NCBI GenBank assembly: GCA_903862885.1
Contig: CAIOZU010000030.1
Location: forward strand, 1-40,743
From: an uncultured Pseudomonadota bacterium
GTDB taxonomy: Bacteria > Pseudomonadota > Gammaproteobacteria > Steroidobacterales > Steroidobacteraceae
Direction: 5' to 3'
DNA: 40,743 bases
How positions within the stretch are numbered: the stretch's first letter is position 1; each line of letters opens with the position of its first letter. The position numbers and the translations under genes are program-made. This document shows, in pieces, positions 25,813 through 34,692 of the stretch. The notes beneath the pieces were generated by a model, which did no database searches, was not told where the DNA came from, and saw only the letters and a program-made list of their open reading frames with translations.

Positions 25813-26637
25813 ATGCATCCACCGCCACTGGTCGATATTGGCGTTAATTTAACCCACGAGAGTTACGACGCCGATCGAGCGGAGGTGCTGGCGCGCGCCC
25901 ATGCCGCCGGCGTGCAGCAGTTGCTGATCACCGGCACCTCGCTCGCTATCTCGCAACGGGCGATCACACTGGCCGAATCCTATCCAGGACAGTGCTACGC
26001 CACGGTCGGCGTGCACCCACACCACGCGAGTGAACTCACCGACGAAGCGCATGCGCCACTGCGTGCCTTATTGCAGGCACCGTGTGTGGTCGCCCTCGGC
26101 GAATGTGGCCTCGACTATTATCGTGACTACTCGCCCCGAGCGGCGCAGCGATTGGCTTTCGAGTGGCAGCTCAGCCTCGCCATTGAGCAGAAAAAACCGT
26201 TATTTTTGCACCAGCGCGATGCGCACGCGGATTTTCTATCGATGCTCTCGGACGTCGTCAAGGACTTACCGCACGCGGTCGCGCACTGTTTTACGGGGAC
26301 GGTCGATGAGGCAGAGGCCTATCTCGCGCTCGGTCTGTCGATTGGCCTCACCGGTTGGATCTGCGACGAGCGCCGCGGTGCGCATCTACTGGCCGTGGCG
26401 CGCCGCATTCCCGCCGACCGCTTGCTGCTAGAGACTGATGGCCCCTACCTATTGCCGCGCACGCTGCGACCGAAGCCCAGTAGCCGTCGCAATGAACCGA
26501 GTTACCTGCCCGAGGTCTGTCGAGTCGTGGCAGGCGCACGCGGCGAGACACCGGACGCGGTCGCCCGCTGCACGACTGACAACGCGCGGAGATTGTTCTC
26601 GCTACCCGCTATATCCGAGAAAGTACTCGATTTATAG
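25813..26637 (+). CDS. tatD: TatD-family metal-dependent 3'-5' DNase/hydrolase
   Basis: A 274-residue TIM-barrel hydrolase of the amidohydrolase superfamily. TatD in E. coli is a 3'-5' exonuclease involved in DNA repair and is not part of the Tat machinery. The first metal site is DIGVNLTH (8-15), slightly different from the usual DxHxH with Asn-Leu-Thr-His as in E. coli TatD. VGVHPHHASEL (about 61), ALGECGLDYYRD (about 95), FLHQRDAHADF (about 128), HCFTGTVDEA (about 158) and LLLETDGPYLLPR (about 201) give the other metal and active-site residues. It is closer to TatD than to YcfH by its initial motif and length (E. coli 260). It is the only plus-strand gene in this area and shares a 50-base divergent region with hlyD. 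Confidence 0.92.
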   Translation: MHPPPLVDIGVNLTHESYDADRAEVLARAHAAGVQQLLITGTSLAISQRAITLAESYPGQCYATVGVHPHHASELTDEAHAPLRALLQAPCVVALGECGLDYYRDYSPRAAQRLAFEWQLSLAIEQKKPLFLHQRDAHADFLSMLSDVVKDLPHAVAHCFTGTVDEAEAYLALGLSIGLTGWICDERRGAHLLAVARRIPADRLLLETDGPYLLPRTLRPKPSSRRNEPSYLPEVCRVVAGARGETPDAVARCTTDNARRLFSLPAISEKVLDL

Positions 26638-26648
26638 CAAGTAACTGA

Positions 26649-26672
26649 CTGATATTAATGAGTTAATATCAG
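26649..26672. terminator. Perfect 10-bp palindrome between convergent tatD and NERD genes
   Basis: CTGATATTAA (26649-26658) is the exact reverse complement of TTAATATCAG (26663-26672), with a 4-base TGAG loop. It lies 11 bases after the tatD stop and 22 bases before the end of the convergent gene, so a bidirectional terminator is the simplest reading. The stem is AT-rich and no long T run follows on either strand, so a protein-binding operator is an alternative. Confidence 0.5.
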
Positions 26673-26694
26673 GGACAGGCTGTTGGGTAGCGGC

Positions 26695-27297
26695 TCACAG
26701 CCGGCGCAGCGGACTTAAGGTCGCGGCACTCTGAATACGCTCCCAAGCCGGCCGCAAGCGAGTCTCCACCATATCTTGGCTGTCCGGATCCGTCTCCTGA
26801 CCCAACGAGTCGGCTAACCGCGCGAGCAAGGTGACGGACGGGGGCTGGCCCTTTGGAAATTGGCCACGCGCACTGAACACCACGCGGCCGTCAACCGGCA
26901 CATCCTCACCGGCCAATGAGCGCACCACCGCCATGCGGTCATACAAGGTGTTTAACGGGTTTGGAAAAGTGAAGCGACGCTGTTTTTGCATCACCGTCCA
27001 CTCGGTCATTTGCTCACCACCGAAGATCATACCCGCCACATCGCGCAGATCGAGCACCACAATACCGCGCCGGGTAAGCAACACAAAATCCAAATGAAAC
27101 CAGCCATCATTGCCATCCGACACGATGACATCTTGCATATGGGCGAGTGACACCGCTTCAATGCGTGCCCGCAACGCACGCTTTTTTTGACGCGCGCGAA
27201 ACCAAAGCCCTAACCAGACAGCCAAGGCGATGATCAGCGCCGTGGCACTGCCGAGGAGTAGCCAAGCCGACAGCGAAATTGTCTCTAGACGAATCAA
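26695..27297 (-). CDS. NERD (nuclease-related) domain membrane protein
   Basis: A 200-residue protein with one N-terminal helix at about 10-32 (SAWLLLGSATALIIALAVWLGLWF) followed by a basic stop-transfer stretch (RARQKKRALRAR). The cytoplasmic domain resembles the NERD fold: HMQDVIVSDGNDGWFHLDFVLLTRRGIVVLDLRDVAGMIFGG contains the D..LLT..GI.VLD core with VVLDLRDVAG in place of the more usual E.K of nuclease-type NERD proteins. The FPNPLNTLYDRMAVVRSL motif is also typical. The start is TTG 27295-27297, overlapping the thrC TGA as TTGA, so it is translationally coupled to thrC. Nuclease activity is not assured. Its role beside the threonine operon is unknown. Confidence 0.8.
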   Translation of the reverse strand: MIRLETISLSAWLLLGSATALIIALAVWLGLWFRARQKKRALRARIEAVSLAHMQDVIVSDGNDGWFHLDFVLLTRRGIVVLDLRDVAGMIFGGEQMTEWTVMQKQRRFTFPNPLNTLYDRMAVVRSLAGEDVPVDGRVVFSARGQFPKGQPPSVTLLARLADSLGQETDPDSQDMVETRLRPAWERIQSAATLSPLRRL

Positions 27298-28586
27298 GCC
27301 AATACCGCTTTGAGCGCGTCTAAGGTCGCCGGCATCTCAGTGACCTGGCGAGGCAAACTCAATAAGCGGGCCAGTGCGGGCGGCACCGCCAAGGGGCGAC
27401 CCAATAACGGCTCCACGGTCTCTGGGAACTTGGCAGGGTGGGCGGTCGCCACCCAAATCCACGGCTTTGCGCGCTGCGCTTGGCTTAATCTTTCATACAC
27501 CTCGGCCGCACAGGCCGTGTGCGGACAAAGCGTTTGCGCAAGCAAACGATCCGCGCTTTGGATGCGCGCCTTGATCTGCGCATCGCTCACGCTCCTCCCA
27601 CTGACCTGACGGATTAACGCCTGCCACTCGGGGTGCAAATGACGCAGCCGCTCCATATTACTGGGATTTCCGACATCCATCGCCGAGGCAAGCGTCGCTT
27701 GGCTAGGACGCGGCTGCCAGTGGCCCGTACTCAAGTAATCGGTCACCGTGCGGTTGTCATTAAAGGCCATCACGATCTCACCGATCGGCAGTCCTACTCG
27801 CTTAGCCCACACCAAACTCAGCACGTTGCCCAAGTTACCGGAAGGCACAATGTAGTTGGCCAGCTCCCCGGTGCGCCGGTAGTTGGCCAGACTAGACTGC
27901 ACGTAGTAACACGCCTGCGGCAGTAAGCGTCCGATGTTGATGCTGTTAGCGGACGACAACTCCCGATGGGCCGCGACCGTGGGGTCTGCAAAGGCTTCTT
28001 TGACTAAGCGCTGACAGTCATCAAAGGTGCCCTCCACCGAACAGGACTTCACGTTACCGCCCCAGCAGGTCAGTTGCATCTCCTGACGAGGCGATACCAA
28101 TCCCTTGGGGTACAGCACCACCACCTCAATTCCTGGGCGGTTATGAAAGGCCGCCGCCACCGCGCCACCGGTATCCCCTGAGGTGGCCACCAAAATCGTC
28201 AACGTGCGCGCGCTCTGACGGTGCAATCGGGCCATGCAGCTCGCCAAGAAACGCGCGCCGAAGTCCTTGAAGGCGGCGGTCGGACCATGAAACAACTCTA
28301 ACAATGAGACATCCTCTGCCGTGCCCAGCCGCACCAGTGGCACCGGAAAGTTAAAGGCCTCATGAACGATCGAGCCCAGCGCTGAGGCCAGTGGATCGTC
28401 TGCAAAAAAAGGCGCCAGAAAGGTCTCTGCCGCGACCGGCAGCGCATCGCTTGTCGAAAAGTCGCCTACCGACAAACTCGGAAAGGTGCGTGGCACATAC
28501 AAGCCGCCATCGGGCGCAATGCCACGGCGCAAAGCCTCAGACAACGTCGCTGTCAGTGAGTCGTTACGGGTACTGATCAGTTCCAT
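27294..28586 (-). CDS. thrC: Threonine synthase
   Basis: A PLP-dependent enzyme converting O-phosphohomoserine and water to threonine and phosphate. At 430 residues it matches E. coli ThrC (428). The Schiff-base lysine is in HGPTAAFKDFGARF (Lys107). The SGDTGGAVAAAF phosphate-binding loop follows at about 140, then GNLGNVLSLVWAKRVGLPIGE and MDVGNPSNMERLRHL. The DGGLYVP N-terminal motif is typical. The ATG overlaps the thrB stop by one base (TAATG). It is the third gene of thrABC. Confidence 0.97.
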   Translation of the reverse strand: MELISTRNDSLTATLSEALRRGIAPDGGLYVPRTFPSLSVGDFSTSDALPVAAETFLAPFFADDPLASALGSIVHEAFNFPVPLVRLGTAEDVSLLELFHGPTAAFKDFGARFLASCMARLHRQSARTLTILVATSGDTGGAVAAAFHNRPGIEVVVLYPKGLVSPRQEMQLTCWGGNVKSCSVEGTFDDCQRLVKEAFADPTVAAHRELSSANSINIGRLLPQACYYVQSSLANYRRTGELANYIVPSGNLGNVLSLVWAKRVGLPIGEIVMAFNDNRTVTDYLSTGHWQPRPSQATLASAMDVGNPSNMERLRHLHPEWQALIRQVSGRSVSDAQIKARIQSADRLLAQTLCPHTACAAEVYERLSQAQRAKPWIWVATAHPAKFPETVEPLLGRPLAVPPALARLLSLPRQVTEMPATLDALKAVLA

Positions 28587-29515
28587 TAGGCAATCACCCT
28601 CGCCCCTTTCGGCTCAATCTCTGAAATCCATCGATCGGATTGCAAGCCATGCATCAGGAAAGCCTTGCTCATCGCGGTCTCAATGTCCTTGGCATCTTTC
28701 TGCTCACACCACGCGAACACGGTGGGGCCTGCTCCGGAAATCGAACAGCCGAGCGCACCGGCCGCCATCGCTGAACGCTTCACATCTTTGAAGCCTGGAA
28801 TCAGCGCTTGACGTTGCGGTTCGACCACGACGTCTTCAAAGGCATCGCGAATCATGTCGAGATCATTGGTATAACAAGCCGAAATAAAACCGGCGAGGTT
28901 GGCGCATTGCCATACTAAATCGGACATCTCGACAGTGCGACTTAATATCCGCCGTGCCTCTTTGGTGGACAGGTACATGTGCGGGTGCACCAGCACGCAG
29001 CGAATGCCAGGTGGCACCGGAATCTGCTTGGTGCGCGGAAAATCAATCCCCACGGTCAACACCAAACCGCCAAACAAACTGGGCGCGATGTTATCAACAT
29101 GCACCGAACCACTGGCCACCGCCTCGCCTTTCATGGCAAATTTCAGCAACTCAAGCGACGTGAGTGGCTTCTCTAAGAAGGCATTGCCGGCAACCACCGC
29201 CGCGACCGCCGAGGCAGCCGAGCCGCCGAGACCGGAGCCTAAGGGGATCCCCTTCTCAATGACCATATCAAAACCAAAATCCAGTCCCTGTGACTCCACC
29301 AAACTCTTCAAGGCTTGGCCGGCCGTGTTTTGTTCTGGCTCTAAGGGCAAATCCAGCGCAAGCCCGGTGATCGCTTGGATACGAACTCCCGGGGTGGCGG
29401 TGCGGGTCAAATGGACCTTATCGCCGATCGCCTCCACCGCGTGGCCTAAAATATCAAAGCCGATACCGACGTTGGCAACCGTCGCAGGAGCAAATGCAGT
29501 GGCAGTGGTTCGCAC
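28586..29515 (-). CDS. thrB: Homoserine kinase
   Basis: A GHMP kinase that phosphorylates homoserine with ATP. From GTG 29515 the product has 309 residues (E. coli 310). It opens RTTATAFAPATVANVGIGFDILGHA. The ATP-binding GHMP loop is GIPLGSGLGGSAASAVAAV (about 90-108), and the C-terminal motif GALGCSISGAGPTVFAW (about 253-269) is present. TGAGG five bases before the GTG makes this start convincing; the upstream in-frame ATG would overlap thrA and add 24 unrelated residues. It lies 16 bases after thrA. Confidence 0.97.
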   Translation of the reverse strand: MRTTATAFAPATVANVGIGFDILGHAVEAIGDKVHLTRTATPGVRIQAITGLALDLPLEPEQNTAGQALKSLVESQGLDFGFDMVIEKGIPLGSGLGGSAASAVAAVVAGNAFLEKPLTSLELLKFAMKGEAVASGSVHVDNIAPSLFGGLVLTVGIDFPRTKQIPVPPGIRCVLVHPHMYLSTKEARRILSRTVEMSDLVWQCANLAGFISACYTNDLDMIRDAFEDVVVEPQRQALIPGFKDVKRSAMAAGALGCSISGAGPTVFAWCEQKDAKDIETAMSKAFLMHGLQSDRWISEIEPKGARVIA

Positions 29516-29531
29516 AAACACCTCAATACGT

Positions 29532-32018
29532 TTAAAGATTGACGCCGAGATAAGCCGACAGACGCAACAGATCACCAAACACCCCACCGGCGGTGACCTC
29601 TGGCCCTGCGCCGGGGCCTTGCACGATCAAGGGATTGTCACAATAACGCCGTGTCTCAAATCGGACCACATTGTCGGTCAGGGCTATATTGGCGAAGGGG
29701 TGCTTGGCATCTAAGCTCACCAAGCCCACGGTCGCCGCACCGCTGACACTCAATCGGCCCACATAGCGAAGCACCTGGCCCTTGGCTTTCGCCGCCTGAT
29801 AGCGATCGGCAAGTGCTTGATCAAATGCCGGCAGTCGATTTAAAAATTCATCCGGCGTGCAGTCACTGAGATCGGCTGGTACTAAGCTTTCCACCACCAC
29901 ATCCGCCATCTCAAGCGCCAAACCCATCTCGCGGCCAAGAATAATGAGCTTGCGAGCCACATCGGTGCCCGACAAGTCATCGCGCGGATCGGGCTCTGTG
30001 TAGCCTTTCTGCTTTGCCTCGCGCACGATCGATGAGAAGGGCACGGTGCCGTCATACACGTTGAAGAGATAAGCGAGCGTGCCGGAGAAAATCCCTTCGA
30101 TCGAGCGAATATCATCGCCCGTTTCGCGCAAATCGCGTAGCGTCTGAATGACCGGAAGCCCGGCACCCACGGTCGCTTCATACAAGTAGTGACTGCCGCC
30201 CTCGCGGCGTGCGCTTTTAAGCGCTTGGTAATCACTGAGCGCACCGCTGTTGGCTTTTTTATTGGGCGTCACAATGTGAATCCCCGCCGCCAGCCAAGCG
30301 CTATAGCGAGCGGCAACCGTGGGACTTGAGGAACAATCAATGATCACCGCGTGCGGCAAATGCGCCGCTTGCACGTGGCGCGTGAATCGATCGAGATCAG
30401 AGGCCTGTGTGCTGTGGGCTAATTGCTCACGCCAAGGACCCTCACCGAGCGCCCCATCCGCCAGTAACATGTGCTTGGAATTCAGTACGGCCCGAAGCCG
30501 CAAGTCGAGCTCGGCATGGTCTTTGAGTCGCTCGCTTTGACTTAAGATCTGATCAATCAAAGCGCCACCGACCAAGCCTGGGCCAATGAGACCAATCGAC
30601 AGGGTGTGCCGCGACAGATAAAAGGCCGCATGCACCGCCTGCAGCGCGCGACTGGAGTGGCGCGCATCAATCACGACCGAAATATTGCGCTCCGATGCGC
30701 CCTGCGCAATCGCCCGCACACTGATCGCGGCACTGCCTAAGGTGTTAAATAACTTCGCCGCCACGCCGTGACTACCGGCCATGCCATCACCGACCACGGC
30801 GAGAATGGAGCAGCCCTCGCTCACCTCCACCCGTTGGATCTGACCCTCACGCAACTCGCGCTCAAAGGCGGCCTTGACGACTTGGGCTGCGGCTTCCGCA
30901 TCTGCATTGGGCACCGCGCAACAAATCGAGTGCTCGCTCGAGCCTTGGGAAATTAAGATCACCGAAATAGACGCTTCACGGAGCGCGCCAAACAGACGTT
31001 GGGCGGTGCCAGGCACACCGATCATGCCGGCGCCTTCTAGGTTCAGCAACGCCACCGCATCGACCGTGGTGACGCCTTTAACCGGCTGCGAGGACGCCGG
31101 ATGCTCACAAATTAAGGTACCCGGCGTCTCAGGCGCGAAGGTGTTCTTGATACGAATCGGGATTCCGAGTCGCACGGCGGGTGCCATGGTCTGTGGGTGA
31201 ATGACCTTAGCCCCGAAATAGGCTAACTCCATCGCCTCGTTATAAGACAAGGAGTCAATGATCTTGGCATCCGGTACGCGACGCGGATCGGCGGATAACA
31301 CCCCATCCACGTCGGTCCAAATGATGATCTCATCCGCCTGCAGCAGTGCCCCAAAAATCGACCCTGAAAAGTCGCTGCCATTGCGACCGAGCGTCGTCTG
31401 CAAGCCATCCGTGGTGCTGGCGATAAACCCAGGAATGACCAACACGCCGCGCCAATCGGCGGTCAAGGTGCGCGCCAGGCTGTGCTCGGACTGGGTCCAT
31501 TGCACGACCGGACCGAGCGGGCCCCACTCCACCGTCACCACCTCACGCGCATCCAGCCAACGCACTGACTCTGTGGGGTTTCGTTTGGCTAGCAGCGCCG
31601 CCAGTAGACGCGAGGACCACAACTCACCGAAACCGGCGACCCGATCCTTGAGTGGTGTGGCGGCCTGGCGAATGAGGCGCACCGTATTGAGAATACCGCT
31701 GATGTCCGCAAGATCCGCCGTCAAGGCCTGCACGTAGGGACTTGACGCCTCACCCTCACCCAGCAGTCGATAGGCGAGATTGACGTGGCGCACGCGCAGA
31801 TCCGCTACACGCTGCGAAACCGTCGGATCCTGCGCCTCGGCGAGCGTCACCAGACTGAGCAGTGCGTCGGTGACCCCTTTGCACGCGGACAACACCACGC
31901 CGCGACGGGCTGAGGGATCGGCCTCAACCAACCGGCAGACGCGCTCAAAGCAATCGGCATCGGCCACCGAGGAGCCGCCAAATTTATGAACGATTGTCTG
32001 CGTGGGGGGAGTAGTCAT
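29532..32018 (-). CDS. thrA: Bifunctional aspartokinase I / homoserine dehydrogenase I
   Basis: ThrA performs the first and third steps from aspartate to threonine and is usually inhibited by threonine through its ACT domains. From ATG 32018 it has 828 residues (E. coli ThrA 820). The kinase part has VHKFGGSSVADADCFERV (about 10-27), GFIASTTDGLQTTLGRNGSDFSG and the ADEIIIWTDVDGVLSADPR motif. Two ACT-like repeats lie at about 315-460 (GVPGTAQRLFGALREASISVILISQ and GVAAKLFNTLGSAAISVRAIAQGASERNIS). The dehydrogenase starts with GLIGPGLVGGALIDQI and contains YEATVGAGLPVIQTL and IEGIFSGTLAYLFNVYDG. A TTG at 32042 is an alternative start. It heads thrABC-NERD. Confidence 0.97.
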   Translation of the reverse strand: MTTPPTQTIVHKFGGSSVADADCFERVCRLVEADPSARRGVVLSACKGVTDALLSLVTLAEAQDPTVSQRVADLRVRHVNLAYRLLGEGEASSPYVQALTADLADISGILNTVRLIRQAATPLKDRVAGFGELWSSRLLAALLAKRNPTESVRWLDAREVVTVEWGPLGPVVQWTQSEHSLARTLTADWRGVLVIPGFIASTTDGLQTTLGRNGSDFSGSIFGALLQADEIIIWTDVDGVLSADPRRVPDAKIIDSLSYNEAMELAYFGAKVIHPQTMAPAVRLGIPIRIKNTFAPETPGTLICEHPASSQPVKGVTTVDAVALLNLEGAGMIGVPGTAQRLFGALREASISVILISQGSSEHSICCAVPNADAEAAAQVVKAAFERELREGQIQRVEVSEGCSILAVVGDGMAGSHGVAAKLFNTLGSAAISVRAIAQGASERNISVVIDARHSSRALQAVHAAFYLSRHTLSIGLIGPGLVGGALIDQILSQSERLKDHAELDLRLRAVLNSKHMLLADGALGEGPWREQLAHSTQASDLDRFTRHVQAAHLPHAVIIDCSSSPTVAARYSAWLAAGIHIVTPNKKANSGALSDYQALKSARREGGSHYLYEATVGAGLPVIQTLRDLRETGDDIRSIEGIFSGTLAYLFNVYDGTVPFSSIVREAKQKGYTEPDPRDDLSGTDVARKLIILGREMGLALEMADVVVESLVPADLSDCTPDEFLNRLPAFDQALADRYQAAKAKGQVLRYVGRLSVSGAATVGLVSLDAKHPFANIALTDNVVRFETRRYCDNPLIVQGPGAGPEVTAGGVFGDLLRLSAYLGVNL

Positions 32019-32074
32019 CGGGATGCTTTCAATGTCAGTCAATTAAGGCGAGTCGTGTCGGCTGTGCGGCGCAC

Positions 32075-32103
32075 AATCTACTGCGCGTACCCAGCCCGCG
32101 CAA
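32075..32103 (-). promoter_or_regulatory. Candidate thrA promoter
   Basis: On the minus strand TTGCGC (32098-32103) and TAGATT (32075-32080) are separated by 17 bases, placing a start near 32068 and a leader of about 50 bases. That leader shows no Thr/Ile-rich leader peptide or attenuator hairpin like that of the E. coli thr operon. Confidence 0.4.
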
Positions 32104-32125
32104 GGGAGTGCAGCCCATCCTAAGA

Positions 32126-32183
32126 CCCTCATGAGGGCGTCCGGCGCGCATGAAAGCGCAGCAGCCACGCCCCCGCTCCGGGG
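32126..32183 (-). terminator. Hairpin-forming segment downstream of ygiQ
   Basis: Two GC-rich inverted repeats lie in the 277-base ygiQ-thrA gap: CCCCG/CGGGG (32171-32175 with 32179-32183) and the perfect palindrome CCCTCATGAGGG (32126-32137). Neither has a long T run, so termination of ygiQ is only possible. The rest of the gap holds no gene I can support. Confidence 0.3.
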
Positions 32184-32295
32184 ATGCGCACGAGCCACAC
32201 CAAAGCCACAGCCGCGCAGCGCGCAGGCCAACGAAGTGCAAAGGGCGCAAGCAGCGCTTTAAAGAGCTCGGGACGCGATTCATGGCGGACGAGAC

Positions 32296-34512
32296 TCATC
32301 GGGCGCGCTTAGGGGAGCGCGGCGCAGCCGCTTTGCTAGACGACGCGCGCGGCGGCAGTCCGGTGTGCTGGGTGAGCACCCGTCCCCCGCTTCGCAGGCT
32401 TCGAGCGCGCGCAGCCAAGGTCACTTCCTTAGCCGGTGCACCGCCCGTGCCCGCGGGCTGCCAACCGGGCACTAGCTGGTGCTTCGCACTGCCAATCAAG
32501 TCCGCCCTTCCGATGGCTTTCAACGCATCACGAAGAATCGGCCAGTTGTTGGCATCGTGATAGCGAAGAAACGCTTTATGTAAGCGGCGCACCCGCGCGC
32601 CTTTCGGGACGATGACGTCTTCACTGGTCGCTGTGACCCGCTTCAAAGGATTCTTTCCCGAATGCCACATGGCGGTCGCGGTCGCCATCGGCGAGGGCAA
32701 AAAGGCTTGGACTTGATCGGCTCGAAAGCCATTGGCTTTAAGCCACAAAGCCAACTCCAACATATCCTGATCGGTGGTCCCCGGATGAGCGGCAATAAAG
32801 TAAGGAATCAGGTACTGCTCTTTACCCGCCTCCAACGAATAGCGATCAAACAGCGCTTTAAACCGATCGTAGCTGCCGATACCCGGTTTCATCATCATCG
32901 ACAATGGGCCCTCGCCAATCGCCTCGGGTGCGATTTTTAAGTAGCCACCGACGTGGTGAGTGGCGAGCTCCTTCACATACTCGGGCGATTGCACTGCTAA
33001 GTCGTAGCGCACACCCGAGGCGATTAATATTTTTTTAATACCAGGCAGCGAACGTGCGCGTCGATACAGCTGAATCAAGGGGGCATGATCGGTATTGAGA
33101 TTGGAGCAAATCCCCGGGTACACACAAGAGGGCAAACGACACGCCGCCTCAATCGCCGGTGATCGACAGTGCAGTCGATACATATTAGCGGTCGGTCCAC
33201 CGAGGTCAGAAATGACACCGGTAAATCCCGGCACCTGATCACGGACCTGCTCGATCTCTCGAATAATCGAATTCTCAGAGCGACTCTGAATGATGCGCCC
33301 CTCATGCTCAGTGATGGAGCAAAAGGTGCATCCGCCGAAACACCCGCGTTGGATGGTTACCGAGAACTTAATCATCTTATAGGCAGGTATTTTTGCATCC
33401 TTATAACGCGGATGCGGCACACGGCTATAAGGCAACTCATACACGCCGTCCATCTCTTGGGTCGACAAGGGAATGGGTGGCGGGTTTAACCACACATCTG
33501 CATCACCATGGCCTTGCACCAAGGCGCGCGCGTTCCCCGGATTGGCCTCTAAGTGGAGAATGCGCGAGGCGTGCGCGTACAAGATGGCGTTATCACGCAC
33601 CGCTTCATAGGCCGGTAGGCGAATGACGCTGCGTGCTCGGTCTTCGCTCTTCACGCGCCGACTGAAACGCACCACACTCACCCCAGGCTCTAACGGAGCT
33701 GCCTGCGCGCTGTTCGCGGCATTGGCGGCCTTGATCTCAGGCTCCATCGCGTAAGGATCGATGGGTGGATTTAAAGGTCCCGGGGTATCGATCTCAGTTG
33801 AATCAATCTCAATCCAACCGGCAGGCGTCGCCTTGCGTATAAACGCGGTGCCACGGATATCGGTCAAATCAGCCAGCGTCTCTCCTGCGCCCAATCGATG
33901 GGCAATCTCCACGATTTGACGCTCGCCATTACCAAACACCAACAGGTCCGCGCGCGCATCCAACAAAATCGAGCGCCTGACTTTCTCACTCCAATAATCA
34001 AAGTGCGCGATGCGCCGCAACGACGGTTCAATGCCGCCCAGCACAATCGGTGCATCGGCAAAGGCTTCACGAACCCGTTGCGCGTAGACAATCGAGGCGC
34101 GATCAGGCCGTTTGCCACCCGCGCCCTCCGGCGTGTAGGCATCGTCGCTTCGCACCCGCCGCTCGGAGGTATAGCGATTAACCATGGAGTCCATGTTGCC
34201 GGCCGTGATCCCAAAAAAGAGATTCGGCCGGCCGAGCTCAGTAAAAGCATCGGTACTGTGCCAGTCCGGCTGGCTGATGATGCCCACTCGAAAACCCTGG
34301 GACTCGAGCAAGCGGCCGACAATCGCCATCCCAAAACTCGGGTGATCCACGTAGGCATCCCCAGTCACGACGATCACATCACACGAGTCCCAACCGAGCG
34401 CATCCATCTCGGCACGGGACATGGGCAGGACGGGTGCCACGCCAAAACGTCGCGCCCAGTAAGGGCGTCGTGAAAACAGCGCGGGGGGTGGAGGGGCCGG
34501 TGGCAGTGACAT
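32296..34512 (-). CDS. ygiQ: YgiQ family radical SAM protein
   Basis: A 738-residue radical SAM protein of the widespread YgiQ (UPF0313) family; its reaction is unknown. An N-terminal cobalamin-binding-like domain ([30 protein letters not shown], about 41-70) precedes the radical SAM core. The [4Fe-4S] ligands are in [13 protein letters not shown]: Cys391, Cys395 and Cys398. [14 protein letters not shown] and [15 protein letters not shown] are YgiQ signatures. The tail after about 670 is basic, Ala/Arg/Ser-rich and probably disordered. The ATG at 34512 opens [19 protein letters not shown]. It is a stand-alone gene, divergent from the cytochrome pair, with a 180-base upstream region. Confidence 0.92.
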   Translation of the reverse strand: MSLPPAPPPPALFSRRPYWARRFGVAPVLPMSRAEMDALGWDSCDVIVVTGDAYVDHPSFGMAIVGRLLESQGFRVGIISQPDWHSTDAFTELGRPNLFFGITAGNMDSMVNRYTSERRVRSDDAYTPEGAGGKRPDRASIVYAQRVREAFADAPIVLGGIEPSLRRIAHFDYWSEKVRRSILLDARADLLVFGNGERQIVEIAHRLGAGETLADLTDIRGTAFIRKATPAGWIEIDSTEIDTPGPLNPPIDPYAMEPEIKAANAANSAQAAPLEPGVSVVRFSRRVKSEDRARSVIRLPAYEAVRDNAILYAHASRILHLEANPGNARALVQGHGDADVWLNPPPIPLSTQEMDGVYELPYSRVPHPRYKDAKIPAYKMIKFSVTIQRGCFGGCTFCSITEHEGRIIQSRSENSIIREIEQVRDQVPGFTGVISDLGGPTANMYRLHCRSPAIEAACRLPSCVYPGICSNLNTDHAPLIQLYRRARSLPGIKKILIASGVRYDLAVQSPEYVKELATHHVGGYLKIAPEAIGEGPLSMMMKPGIGSYDRFKALFDRYSLEAGKEQYLIPYFIAAHPGTTDQDMLELALWLKANGFRADQVQAFLPSPMATATAMWHSGKNPLKRVTATSEDVIVPKGARVRRLHKAFLRYHDANNWPILRDALKAIGRADLIGSAKHQLVPGWQPAGTGGAPAKEVTLAARARSLRSGGRVLTQHTGLPPRASSSKAAAPRSPKRAR

Positions 34513-34692
34513 CCGGCTATTGTCGCTGATTTGGGCCTAAAAAGCCCCTGTGATGACCGGTACGGTGCTGTTTTATAAGGGCATTACGCAGGTGATATAG
34601 GTGTTTTCACGAGTGGCGGCCCACGAACAGCCCCCTACACTGGAGCTCAGAGACCACTCCTCTGCCGCACACTCCCCTTGGAATCACCGACC
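34513..34692. promoter_or_regulatory. Divergent upstream region of ygiQ and the cytochrome pair
   Basis: A 180-base gap. It holds a small inverted repeat (GGGC, CTAAAAA, GCCC) and AT-rich stretches such as TTTTATAA and GATATA that could be -10 elements. No convincing -35/-10 pair or known operator is assigned. Confidence 0.35.

Noticed and set aside
29882-30244. 120-codon alternative frame inside thrA
   Set aside because: It is a shifted-frame shadow of the well-conserved homoserine dehydrogenase domain.
32035-32283. 82-codon minus-strand frame between ygiQ and thrA
   Set aside because: No ribosome site, Arg/Cys-rich noise-like sequence, and its 3' end runs over the thrA start and promoter. 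It does not look like a thr leader peptide.
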